Program-made: the position numbers and the translations under genes | DNA from: Acanthaster planci | Lineage: Eukaryota > Echinodermata > Asteroidea > Valvatida > Acanthasteridae | DNA length: 64,000 nucleotides | Assembly: GCF_001949145.1 (NCBI RefSeq) | Contig: NW_019091377.1 | Location: 74,254 to 138,253, forward strand | Direction of reading: 5' to 3' | The notes under the pieces: model-generated | What the model saw: only the letters and a program-made list of their open reading frames with translations | What the model was told of the DNA's origin: nothing | Databases searched by the model: none | In this document: in pieces, positions 44,468 through 57,020 of the stretch | How positions within the stretch are numbered: the first letter of the stretch is position 1 | Layout: every line of letters starts with the position of its first letter

Positions 44468-46606
44468 CGGTGCAATTGGAAAATGAAGAGTCAAATTATG
44501 CATTTATGATTTTGTAGCATTCTGCAGCGTATCAAAACCCGCCTCCGGTGATTTTTAAAATATTGCTGTTGAAATTCTTATTCAGTTAAAAGTATTTTAT
44601 ATCTGTGTAAGAGAACACGTCGTCATGTTATATCTTTTTGAACCTGAACGATAATAACAAAATTTTGAACTTTATTTTCTCACCACTAATAAAGCTTTAC
44701 GGTATTTTTTCATGCTGGCAGCTTAGCGTCAGATAGCCAAGTGTTCTTGTACATGCATATTAGTCTAAATCTTTCATAAAATCACTTATTTCCTCTTAAA
44801 ATATGAAACTCTAACATTTTACAAGTGCAAATAATATTTTGACACCGTTTTGATGAAGAGTCACACATGTAGATTTTGAAGGAAAATGGTTTTCGAGATA
44901 ATCCCTGCAGAGGTTTTTCGTATTTCAAAACTGCCAAAAACGAAAAGAAAAAAAAAGACAAGAAAAAAGCATTGAACAAGTTTGTGCATTAGAGCCCTCG
45001 AATGATTCTTCGACTAGCTAAACGTTTGCCTGAACATGGTATTTAAAATGGCACACAGTGGTCAATTAGCCGAAATCAGTTAGTAAAGAGGCGAGTCTGT
45101 TCGTGGAATAGAAAATCTACGTTTTCGCTCATTCTTGCCCCTCTGTTGTGTAAATATTTCCCAAGGGGCACGCATGTTGACGCGTGCGCCACCGTGAATG
45201 TAGCAAAGATGTGTGTTAACATTCCACTTTTTCTAAATACATTTCAATACACGTATATTTTGAGCAAGGTTAATCTTGCGTTGTATTTTTTTTCACATAC
45301 TGCAGCTTTCCGAAGCTACGATTTTGGTTACCTGTTTTTAGATATCAATGTTTGCAAAAACTCAACACAGTATATTCATTTATTGGAAGTAAATATAATA
45401 CCGTTGTTATCTAGCTTAACTTGAGATTGGCTTGTTCCGATAACATTTCTTCAACAAAGAGAATAACATAATACTGCACTTTTGCACTTTTAGCCTACAG
45501 AATCACAAACCGCTAATTATGAAATATACAATTCTCGCAATAATTGTTAGAATATAAATTACAGCTCAAAGTTATTTCTCATGGTTATATTGCCGTAACA
45601 ATTATATTTGGTAAATTTACAACGAAGTCTATTTCCAATTAATTTCAAAATTTAAATTTGTTGGTGCTGCTGCATTTGAATTCTGTGTCATCATTAATTG
45701 TGCTGAGGGTAACTAGTCGGTCGGTATGTGATCTTTATCGCTGGATTTAGAGAGGGCGCGCTGTCCTTCGAAAAGAACCAATCCAACATAGATTATCGAG
45801 ACCATAATGTCCAGCCATCCTGATACAGACGACTGGAAATATGCTGTGTGTCTCTATTGGCGTTTTCCAGGGTTCTGTATATTTCCAATGTACATACCAT
45901 CTGGTCATACGGATTCCTTCGTTTGATTTTTTGAACAAATATTCAGAAAAGTCAAACGAATGAATTCCGTGTGAATTATGGAATTTGTCGATTTCATTAA
46001 CTTGAATTTGGTTGGCATTTATTCCCTTATGGTGGCAGTAGCCGCAGTGAACGCCAGTGTCACATCTCGAATACGGGCGAGTCACAGTAGTGCGCCTCCA
46101 AGTGTTAATTTGCTACGCGTTGGCCAATCATAGTGCACAAAATCTGTCGATGCAGTGTGCGTTTGGAAAGGGTCGTATTGGTCTGGGATCGCAATTTTGC
46201 GTAATAATGAGATAATTATCTTATGAAGTTTGTTTTAAAAATGCACCTAGTGTTTTTATTTCTATTCACAGATACGAGGTGGCCCTGTGCTTTCCTTGCC
46301 AGATTTTAAGGGGAAAGGAGACGGATGAATTTGATAGAACCTTTGGGGGTTATCGTACTGTGGACAACTGCTGGAGAATCATACTCGTATAAAGTTGGAA
46401 CACACCGACTATTGAACCGCCACAGAAATCGTTTAAAATTCCCCATTGGCGTTTTAAACACCGCCCACACAGAGCAGGAGCAACGATCGTACGTTGATGA
46501 CAACCACCTTAGCTCCGCGTCATTGGCGAATTACTTCTGTCTTTGATAAGGCAAGAGAGCGGCCTCAGTTGTCGCAGGAGCCAACCAAATAGCGAGTGGA
46601 TCAGTT
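44468..46606. other. Unassigned stretch, promoter-like at its right end
   Basis: Mostly AT-rich with nothing recognisable. The last 500 bases become GC-richer with several CpG and a CCAAT-type word (GGCCAATCAT near 46120), which fits a promoter region for the exon starting at 46607. Confidence 0.35.
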
Positions 46607-46839
46607 ATGGAGGCGTCTAACAGCACCAAGTCTCGTCGTTTGCGGCTCTCCTTGCCCAAGTCCAAGACCTTGAGTGAGTCCCAGACGGATCTCCCCAATC
46701 TAAACGCCATGGTGGGGCCGCAGCTGAGGCAGCTGGTACGGGAATCTATGTACTTCATGTGGCCAATGGCCAGAATAGCCGAGGATATCGACGAGGAAGT
46801 GTCCAAACTTCCTGACTTAGACGACGAGGTGTTAGACGG
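46607..46839 (+). CDS. Probable first coding exon of an unrecognised gene
   Basis: ATG at 46607 in a good context (CAGTTATGGAG) opens a frame of 77 codons plus two bases ending at a strong donor, GACGG|GTAAGTAC. The peptide is well ordered in type: a basic Ser-rich start (STKSRRLRLSLPKSK), a Ser/Thr segment, a probable helix (VGPQLRQLVRESMYFMWPMA) and an acidic end (EDIDEEVSKLPDLDDEVLDG). No signal peptide. I do not recognise the family, and no downstream exon was identified in the window. Codon use and CpG-rich surroundings support a real exon. The phase-2 end is shared with the exon at 63257. Confidence 0.6.
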
Positions 46840-49788
46840 GTAAGTACCAACTTCTCACATCTTGATGTGCAAACACCTTCCGAGAGCATTAAACCTTTAC
46901 AGCAAATCTGTTGCATGTGCCTCACTTGTCATTCTGAACATTTGAATTTGTAGATCATTAACTGTTGTGTTTATACTGAAGTTTTCTTCAAATACCCGAT
47001 TTTGTGAACATTGGTCACATTGTGAACGTAGGTTACAATCAGTTATCGCAAACATTTGGTGTTGATATTTCTGCACCATATTAAGATTACTTTTCATTCC
47101 TCAGTGTTGAATTTAAATGAACATTGTACCGTAAGTAAAATTGTTGAAGAGCTAGACGGATTTGTCTCAGACAGTAGTATTGAATTGGTTACAAGTATTT
47201 GGTTTCAATTGGAAATCACTCCACTAGCACTTTGTGTTCCCCAGAGTGATCAATCGTCAATGTGGTAATCGGCAACGTTGTTTCTTCGTGCATTCCACAA
47301 AGACCGTGTAGTTTACTCTGCGCCATCAACGTCATCGCGTAGGTGGGAGGTAATGCCCCTAGGGAAATTACTTTCGCCATTTCATGCAATTCGGGTTGTT
47401 GTCCTGTCAATGGGAAAGATTGTGTTCTCAGATGAAAATACCATCTGTTGATCCGTCCTTTGCCGACCCGAGGGTTCTCCGGTCCTGTTTGCAAGATATT
47501 ACGGTGCTCCCGTGGCCCGAGTCCAGGAAGCAATAGTGGATTTCGTGTATGACATGCGATGGCGCTGTTTGATCTTCTGACAGAATATGAGAGGAACGCA
47601 ATCTCATTCCCACGGGCTTCGTGCGCGTTGTTGCCCGTCACAAAAGAAATGATGAAAACCAGTATGGCGCAGCGAAATCGACCTACGGGAACGAGGTTGC
47701 CCGGAAGGTTGTTCGGTGCGAAAACTTTAAAATCATTGTCGTGTAACAACACACCTATCAGCGTTCACAGAAGGCAGAAATGGTGTGAATAGTATGAACA
47801 TCAGTAGGTGCGAATTTTTCCTCCATGAATGTATCAATAGGTTAAATTTTTGCTTTTCCTTTTACATGTATATCGCATCTATGGAGTTCAGTCAATGGAT
47901 GGATTGTCAGTCGGTGAATTAGTTCACAGTAAACATCATATTATTTACCCTAACAGTGCTCGATATATCTTCTCTTGTAGGATCGATGAAATCGAGATCA
48001 TTTAGGAAATATGTTTAATAATTTAAGTTTAACATGAAAAAAAATTTACAAAAACTTTCCCATACCGTTTAAATGTTTAGCAAACAATTTACAAATTCCA
48101 CCTCCGCAAACCGCAGTGTTTTCATATATGCATTATTATATAGTTCAACAATGCACATGGTCCAACCTATGTAAAAATGTAGATTGATGTTGGGGCATTT
48201 AAAACAAGCATTGTTTAGATCCACTTTTTTTTTCAAAAAGTACATTGAAAATTGAAAAAAAGTATGTAACAGGCATCGTTTACGATAAAAATGAACGTCA
48301 GATTATATCAATCAAAACGTCAAACCTCTAAAAGGGACAGTTTTGTTTAAACGTTTGAGAAAATCTGTAAACGGATTTTGAACTTTTCAGTTCAAACGTG
48401 TAAACGTCCCACCTTAGTAGAACATTTTGACAAATCTTACGGTCTTCACTAATTCCTTTCTTAGTGTAGTCATGTTTTTCAAGAATTATTTTTTATCAAT
48501 TTTGCGCTAAATTTCGAACAGGGTTCATTTCTCGTGTTACTCGTGTAAAATTCAATATTGAGTGTATTGCAGATTATACAAACAAATGTTCTAGTTTGCA
48601 ATTTCGTTTTTGTAAGACGGTAGCAAAACTTCATAAATGCATTGAGTGATCGGTGTTCGCCCTCCATTGTGTCGTATACGTTAAAATGTGTCTCTGCTGG
48701 AGATGCCGGGCACAAATTACATCTGCCGCCCTCTGTAGTTATTCCGCGCTCACACGGTCATTTTCCGAGGGAAAATGTAGCATTTGCTGCGGTTGGTCGA
48801 CTGGCTTTGTTTGTAGCGCCCCCATGCTATTGTCAGAAAATAGTTTGATTTGGGGCGACGCTTACAGCCACCCCAATGGGGAGGGGTGCATCCACCGCCT
48901 CCACGATCCCTGAGGAAGGGGTGGCCATATAGTTTACCAAGTCAATTACAGGCGTTATCCTATTCACTAGTTGTCTCTTAACTCGAAACCCCAACAGTTC
49001 TGTACCTGGCATCAAAAAGAGATAAACCAGGCTACACACAACATCCTATAGAGGTAATACTGTGGTAGTACCATCTTATTACAATGAATACGAAGACAAT
49101 TAAACATTGCTCAATTTCCCAGTATTTTCACAAAGCAAAAATAATGTACCACTGAACCTGTTAATACTCAAGGCATATCCAACAGCTTCTTGTAAAATTG
49201 TGTTGCCTCAACCAGTCAATTTTGCATGTTTCTCGGGTGGAACATTGGACACCTTTTGTACATCTAATATACAGACTAACATGCCACAGCTGCCAGTTTT
49301 CATTGTGTTCCAAAACGGTTTGGAATGCCTCACTAGTGTTACCTCATTTTTTCAGACAGAGATTAAGAAATAGGCATGCGTGCAGTGAGGAAAAGGCATC
49401 TGCGTATCACTGTGGCTACATCCGAGTCTGTTGTCTAGAATAGACCTGGCCGTAGCTCTAGAAGCCTGTTTCGAACATAGCCTAAGATCATGTTTTTGAT
49501 AATCCTAAACCTTTTTTCAGGCCCACGTGCATATATCCGCTTTGTCCTTTAATATAGATGCTTGGAAGTACGTTTACACGCGTGCTCATGAGATTCTTTC
49601 TGTAATGAGATGAAATTGGAAAAATTTCACCCTATGCAGCGGTTTTTCTTTTCATGAAACGTCATAAAAATAAGCCCTGTATATTCCAAAGGATGGTCAT
49701 AAATTTAATTCTATTGCATTTCGGAGAGCTTTATACCTGAGAGAGAGACAGAAAGAGCAATGCCATGAAGAATCGAGCGGGCACTCAC
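46840..49788. other. Intron or intergenic stretch
   Basis: It could be intron of the gene starting at 46607. It contains a GC-richer patch (47216-47792) open on both strands, up to 178 codons on the minus strand, without start, splice or family evidence. Around 48330-48412 there are short inverted words built on AAACGT. Confidence 0.35.
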
Positions 49789-49849
49789 CTCCAGCCAGTG
49801 CCCAAAATAGCAGGCAAATCATGCAAGGTGATCGCTGGGCTGTATGCAT
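49789..49849 (-). CDS. Probable first coding exon encoding a signal peptide
   Basis: ATG at 49849 opens MHTAQRSPCMICLLFWALAG, followed by one base of the next codon and a perfect donor (GGAG|GTGAGT). The hydrophobic core CMICLLFWALAG with a small-residue end fits a secretory signal peptide, and ending the first exon just after the signal peptide in phase 1 is a common layout for secreted or membrane proteins. The frame is open upstream to another ATG at 49966, which would add 39 residues and spoil the signal peptide, so I prefer 49849. Downstream exons (towards lower coordinates) were not found. Confidence 0.5.
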
Positions 49850-52800
49850 ATCGACTGTAACACGATGACGACGATTGACGGCAGCAGCACAGGAAGGAGA
49901 AATGGTATGAATGGAACAATAAATCGAGCACGAGTTAGCTGCAAAGGCCCCTTCATCAAATCTCATCGTGTCTCCTCCCTTGTATAGTCAACGGAGTCAA
50001 CCTTTGCTCTGGAGGAGCGAGGGCGTTGGCTTTTTGTTGCCCGCTAAAAAGCGAGGGGTGAGGAATTCTTGTAAAGTTCAAGGTACTTTGGATGTAAGCT
50101 AACATTTTGCTCAAGAGTGAAAGTCAAGGATTGCCTCTCGAATACGCAACCTAAAATAAACACTGACACAAAATGATGGTCAAAATTTACGACGCTTTAA
50201 TTTAGAACAAGTGAAAAAATAATAACTCTTTGGTCGTAGTGTAATATTACCTCTGTCAAATTTTAACCAGGATCTTGGCGAAACCTGCCTTGTTGAAACA
50301 AAACACTTCTGAGCATTTTTCCTGGACAGAATTTCACACAGCATGACTCCTTTAATTTGTCGACGCTGATAAAATTGTATTAATTGGATAAAAGAAAGAA
50401 ATGAAACAGAAACAATAAAATTTACTTTTTAGGAAAAAAATGCTTCTGGAAAGTCTAGAGAAGAAGGTCGTTCTTTGCCTGTCATCACTCATGTCTGATA
50501 TTTATCAGTGCATTCAGAATTTCCAGTTAATCTGTTATAACTTAATACACCTGCTGACATTGTAAGCCAGTTCACTTTCAGAATCGAGCAGTGAAATTTA
50601 TACCTGAGCGCGGCCTGGGCCTTCATTTTAACCTGCATAACTGTGTTTTGGAGCCATTTTACGGCACAATTGAATGCGGTCTTGTTTATTGTGAAAACGT
50701 CTCAGCCAGTGGATCCCCTTCCGCCAATTCGTATCGATATATAGGAATCAGTGAATGGAATCAGCTTCAATCGTAAATGTCATTGAACTACCCGTGATGT
50801 CTTATGGAAATTTGTAGATCAATTCTGATCTTTTAGGCTCCCTGAGGTGTGAGTTCCAAAATATTGGCACTTGATTTAAATGCTAATCTTAACTTCAAGC
50901 AGCGGTCGAACACTCTTGTCATTTGAATCATGCTCTTTTTTTTAGTGAGCTTGAGAGACAGTATATAAGTTTCCCTTAAAGAGATACCACCACATATCAG
51001 CAACCCGTAACGTAAATTTCTATTTTGTTGGAGACCCTCAACGGTATAGTTTTATGAGCAGCGTTAGGTAGCGATATATTCGTCCCTTTACGTCAGGTTA
51101 ACGCGGCAGCACTTGTATTGTGGTTAACTTTTGTCTCATTCGGTTTGTTCGAACACCATTTGTGCAGTGTCATAATAACAACAAATTTCACAAACATGTG
51201 AGAGACGATATACATGCCGATGAATTTCCCTCGACGATGCAAATGCATGCAAAATGTGTGAACACACGGTCCATTCACATCGTGCACCACTCGCTTACCT
51301 TAAAAATCAGTTTACAAACAATACACGATCCATTTCTTGAAATCCCGCTATCAGAACTAATTCAATCAGAGCGGGTTATAGATGGGCCATGCAAATTTAT
51401 GTTATCATGACATTTGAATTTCAACTGTTTCGCCGCTCACCGAAAAACTGAGTAAAGCTGACGTCCTTCACTGTAATAAAATCAAAGAAAGATTAACTGG
51501 ATAACAGAGCTAATCATATTTGTCCCTATTTGATCAAGAAACCCAACCATAAAGATGTATAATATTACCGAGGTAGTCGCTAATGGAAAATCTGGCCCAT
51601 GGGAAATTCATTTTTAGAAGAAAACATGTTGAATGTGTCCAAATTGTTATATGTTTGCGTAGTTTTCCTTAAATTCCTGACAAATGACACTACTTAAAGC
51701 ATTGAATGTGACCATAAAGAAGCCATTTGTAGAGCAACTCACAGGTTGATACTGAAAACATAAGCTTGCAGCAGTTGAGATGATTTTGTCAGAAGAATGA
51801 CAGTTTGGGAAATACAGGGCATATTGACTTGACAATATATTTAAAAGAAATTCCTTTGACATTTTCATTTTTTCCCCAGTTTCTTCGGGATTAAGGAAGG
51901 TCTGCATATTTTTCGAAGATAAAATGGGTGCACTGATTACCAATGCATCGAATGGAATGATAACATAGTAACATTAAGTGCGCCATAATCAGACATAGGA
52001 GAGGGCTCGGTGGATTGACGCACCTGCTTCTACCTGGCATGATACATGCGTGATTAGGATATGATATCGGTCATTTAGAGTGCCTTTCTCTCCTGGCTAC
52101 AAAGTGAACGCACCACAGCTGTTGCGTTGTAGGCCCCTTCACCAAGACTTACTTGAAAAAAAGAAAGCCACTAAATCACCAGAGCGGCAATGCGACCCCT
52201 GCTATGCTGTAGTCATCCTATCCTGGGAACTATATTTACGCCGAGTATGAACTTCTGTATGGTATGTCAGGTATTGTGTGTCCTTAGGCAGAAGTCTCGA
52301 TAAGCCCTTGGGTTTGGTAAAAGTCGCCAAGCTAGGAGGCACTCGATATCAAATGTCACATGCGTAAGAAACCCAAGCAAATACATGATGTATTGGACCA
52401 ATACCTGCTAGAATTTTAATCCAATAGGACCGACCTTTCTGACATACATCCTGGACAGCTTCAGGATGAGGAGTTGCCATGGAAACTGTATTGTATTCCC
52501 TTTTGAGTGATGTGCACGTTCATTGTGCCCCAGCATTCTCTGGCAGCATGCAGGTCGCCGAATGAATTTTTTTAATGCGTTTATGGCCACTCAGCGAACA
52601 GTCCAGGCTTTTCTTTTGACATTCAAGTTATCCAAACATAGTTATGAAAGGATTCCCCAATGTTCGGTTGTTTCGTGACCTGCTTCCAAAACGCTTAATA
52701 AACTCATGCATCAAAAAAAAATATTCCTTCAATTGCAAAGATCTTTTGACAAACGAGCTTGTTTGTATCGCCAGCTTTTTCTTGAGGTTTTCTTTACTTA

Positions 52801-53778
52801 TTTGGTGGATCTAAGCATTGCCTGAAAAATAACAGTTCTTTAAATATCGTCACATTGGTGATATATGATCTCAATGTGAAGAAGCGTAACACAATGTCCT
52901 GCACAGTGTTTGAAAAGTAAATGATGGATGTTGCCCCAAACACTGTCAGACCTGTTGAAGAACAAGTCCAACACTATTTGGGGCAACTTCTATCATTTGA
53001 TCTTTTACGAAGTGCACGAAATATTTAAACTTCAGACCAGAAGAAAGAAACCGAAAAGAAGTTCAAGTAACAGATTGATATTTAAAGCATCATTTCACTG
53101 TCGGAAAAATTCATATAATTCCAGACGACTTCTCCGTCTCTTTGAAAATTAGCCGGGCAGAAACAAAACTTGAAAATTGATTGTCCAACTGCTTGTACTT
53201 TTTTCGAGAAGCCAGTTTTGAGGAAACCAGGAACGGAAACCGGTTGTGCAAACAGGTGGTTGGAAGTATAATCTGGGTCAGCGATGCTAGCTGCCCGGAA
53301 GTTTTGGCTATTTAACCTGAAGTTAATATTAAACTAATGATTTATCTGCCCTGTCAGATCCTGCGCAAAAAATAGACATTAACAACCCCGGTCGAATGTA
53401 GAAACGTTTTTGTGTATGAGCTATGAATTTTTAGGAGACACAATTTTTTTTTTTACTTTTCTGCACTCCGGAAACCCTTTAAGATTACAGCAGAAAACCT
53501 GGGGATTTTATCTCGCAATGATCAACGATATAAATCATTTAGTGAGCAGCAGAATCCTAAGATTATTTTAACAAGCAAGAGCCAAAATTTGTTTCTAAGA
53601 AAGGCAAAATGCATTTTTCAGGTTCTCTTGCGTCATGTTCAATTCAAAGAATCGTGTTATTTTTACTTGTTATGCTTGAAGTCTTTTTGCAAGGATACTT
53701 CGGTATTTGTAGTGTTTTGGCTTCAACCTTAAGCTGTAGAGGATCAAGGACACTTGGCCTTGAATGCTCCCAAAAACC
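49850..53778. other. Unassigned stretch
   Basis: Short frames only. Promoter of the signal-peptide gene would lie just right of 49849. No RNA gene or transposon was recognised. Confidence 0.4.
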
Positions 53779-53818
53779 AAAGGGCACCAAGGCCAACTAA
53801 AAGGGCACCAAAGCCACT
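53779..53818 (+). repeat. Two-copy short tandem repeat
   Basis: Two adjoining units of about 20 bp, each reading AAAGGGCACCAA(G/A)GCCA, close to identical. Confidence 0.7.
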
Positions 53819-56809
53819 TTGAAACTTTTACTTATCATGCTTGTTGGTGACTTTAACAGACTTTCCTTAATTTTCAACAAGGTGTTTAACTTTCAACCTG
53901 CAATTTTCATTGTTTCTGTTCACATGCTGAGCAGTCTGCTTGAATTGTAAAAATAAAAATAAATAATACTGTACTAGCTTTTATTTTACCATTTGGTGTT
54001 GTGTCTTATTACTTTCATGATGCCATAAAGGCACTGAAGCCCACTCTCATGCCCAGCGCTGGCGTAAATACCAGTAAAATAGTGAGGAAAAAATAGACAG
54101 GATCGTACTCCCGTCCGCAATCCCAAGATAATAGTGACTCGGTCTCAATATGTGCCATGTACAGAATCGGTGCAGAATGTGTAGTTTTGTGCCACGACGT
54201 GTAACCAGTCTATGTATAAAAGTAGTCTGGTGCCACATTTTTAGAGTGACTCAACTCAACTACGTTGATGTGGTTGCCATACCATGTTGTCTACAGGGCA
54301 ATGCAAAATCAGTCCGTGCAACACAAAAACTAGTGCGCGGAGCGGTTGGCCGGCTGTTGACAGAAATGCTAGCACTAAGTGGTAACTTGAAAGTTGAATA
54401 CAACTTAGAATACTTGTAGGCACCTAGTGATCATTGAAAAGGGGCCTGTCGGCCAAGTGGCCGAAAGGTAGGCGCTATTTTTAAAGGGCATCACGGCAAT
54501 TCACTGGCATTGCGGCAGTGGCCGCTGGTGGCTGCTGTGAAGATCGAAGCCTGCTGATTAGTTCTGGATTGACAATTTAAAAGTAAACTTTGTTCGATTA
54601 TTCAAAAAAAGTAAAGGTCTTCCAAGTTGCTAATGCTCGTACAAAACACAAAGAAGTACTATAAACTAAAAATGACAGCCTTTGAAGGCAAGAGATATCT
54701 TGTATTTTATGTTACTGCTTTCCAGTCACATTATGTAGTCCCTTCTGAACGGAGAAATCGGTAGGTGGCGAAACAGTAGCAAATAGTCTACCGGAAGTAA
54801 TGTCAAAGGGGTTTGATGTACCTCCATTTTCAAGAGGAACAATTCTGGTTACTCCTCAAAACCGCCGAAAGTTGTCAGTTATCTACAGAATCAGGCTTTG
54901 AATCACAGAGAAGCGGAGTCAATGTCAAAGAAACCTCTGTCTTAACCATGAAGGGCCTTCGGTAAAAACAGGGTCATTAAGGGCTCCCAGCCATAACAGT
55001 TGAACATCATGCCAATTGTCATACACGAAAAAGGACAGTCTTAACAATCTGAGCATCTGATAAACGAAACAATTCAATTAAGGCCGTTTCGGGCTGGTTT
55101 CCCACGATTGCCTTACCATTCAACGTGCATTTCCATTGTCAAAACACAGCCAGTGAATCGCTAATTACCCACGGGAATGCGCCATTCCTCCGGCCGCGAG
55201 GTCAAACGCAATACGATCGATTCATTTACGCCCCCCCCCTCAAAATCTGATGTAGGCAAGACGGATGCAGCTCCAAGCATCAGCATCTACTCTAATGGAG
55301 AATCCCTTCAAAGGAACATGTAAATTGAATTACATCTAGTTGACTTGTTTTGGTCCGATTGCTTGCACGCACCGTCTGTCAGCTGTCAAGGTAGGCTAGC
55401 GGCCAAAAAGATGAAGCTACTATCCGATAAAAAAAATTTACTTGAAGGGAAAGGACATCCGTGCATGCTTATAGAAGAACTCCATTTGCTGTTGTTCATA
55501 AAGGGCAACTGCATTTAGAAGATCAAGGTTACTTTACCAAGAAATACGCAATTTGAATTTGTTTAAGCGGAAGTATGTATTTACATAAGATTTTACCCAA
55601 AACAACGTGTATCGGTGTACACAGGGAAAAATATACCTCGATTAGAAGCTTTTGAGGTCGTAAACGTACTCTTTTGGGATTGAAATTTGCAAGATGAAAG
55701 AAGGCAGTTTGAAGACGATTCGTGGGTAAGCAGACTGTACCAAGTTTGCCCAGCTTCAGTGTCCGTATATCAAGCAATAATTGATGGCCATTCAAAAGGG
55801 GATCGTTTTCCCAAAATCGTGTTCGCATCACGAGACACATTTTTGGGACGTAAGATACTGTGGTTGCAATTACATGTAGTCGCACAATATACGGCACAGT
55901 GGACGCATATCCGGATATTAATATTTTTTCCATATGAAGCGAGGTATGACGTCACAGGCCCATCTGCCCTCCGTGTCTGGTTTGTGTACTTCGTGATCAT
56001 GGATACAATATCGGTACATCAGACCTCATATGACTACTTTCCCCCTCCACAAAGCCTGATTAGGCTATCCATCAGCCAAGTCTCAATATCAAACGGTTCT
56101 TTGATGAATTTTTTCGTCTCGAGCACATATATGATTTTTTTCTGAACATACGACGACTGTTTTCTGCTCAGTATTTTCTTTAAGGGCTTTCAAGTGATAA
56201 AAGAAGATTAGATGACGTTGGAATCAAATCTAGATCCTTTTGGAAGAATTGTTCACCAAATCATTTCTGTCAGTTGGCGGAGGAATTTGAATTTCAAACT
56301 CACTTTGGTAGTTTTTGCTGCGATTTGAGGGTTTAGTTAAAAGTTGATTTATTCTTACGTCTTTGTGAGTTGATGAATAGACGTTAGACTGAAAGGAGTC
56401 TTCCATAGCAGAAAATTAATGCTTTTACGTTTGTCGAATATTACGGACAATTACTTCGCAGACTCTCTCAACATTATTACGTCACGCAATTGGGTTTATC
56501 AGTTATGAAGTGAACAGCTATAACATGCACGTATTGCATTCGAAGCGAGCACCATAGTTCAAAAGGTCGAGTACCGGTAGTGGAAAGCTCAAGAAAAATT
56601 ACCTCTGAAGACTTATAAGATATTTCATTCGGAATTGAAAACTCGAGGCAAGACTATACTTCTTTGACGCACCCCAAAGAGCTAACAATCGGCAAACAGA
56701 TAGAGCGGGCAAGTGTAAGCGAGCAGATTTGCGATCTGGAATTTCAGACGAACAAGTCGTTCACATGCATGCCGAGTAAAAGCGCGCCCAGAGTTTGAGA
56801 TTGAGATGG
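53819..56809. other. Unassigned stretch
   Basis: It includes a short tRNA-like patch near 54445-54551 (GGCCAAGTGGCCGAAAGG and, 90 bp on, GATCGAAGC), too divergent to call a SINE, a C tract near 55231, and a region (55529-56145) open on both strands without gene evidence. Confidence 0.35.
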
Positions 56810-57020
56810 ATGTCTGCCAAACGACGTAATGTGCGCGTACGTGCCATGAATGCTGATCGGCAGTTAAGGGTGGTCTATGAAGACCCAGCCGATATTCTGC
56901 CTGTGGAAAGTGGTGCAAACTCCCGATTGGTGCGCAATAAGTTCCAACCCGTCACCATCCTCAGTCCCAAGGATTGTGCATCCCTCGACGGATCTGGTTT
57001 CCTCACACTTACCGAAGAAC
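56810..57020 (+). CDS. Probable coding exon of an unrecognised gene
   Basis: ATG at 56810 opens a frame of 70 codons plus one base ending at a donor (GAAGAAC|GTAAGC). The peptide starts very basic (SAKRRNVRVRAMNADRQLRV) and continues with an acidic-to-mixed part (YEDPADILPVE, NKFQPVTILSPKDC, GFLTLTEE), a composition typical of real protein. The first ATG has a weak context and overlaps another ATG; the in-frame ATG at 56846 has purine at -3 and may be the real start. It could also be an internal exon opened by CGCGCCCAG. No family recognised and no partner exon found. Confidence 0.45.

Noticed and set aside
44183-44503. A Lys/Pro-rich minus-strand peptide
   Set aside because: Produced by the T/G-rich low-complexity tract.
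47216-47752. A 178-codon minus-strand open frame
   Set aside because: It begins at a non-ATG codon, has no recognisable motif, and overlaps an open plus-strand frame in a GC-richer patch; chance is the simplest explanation, though it is the longest unexplained frame outside the array.
55529-56145. Overlapping frames of 134 and 152 codons on opposite strands
   Set aside because: Neither starts with a convincing ATG or shows a family pattern; they shadow each other.
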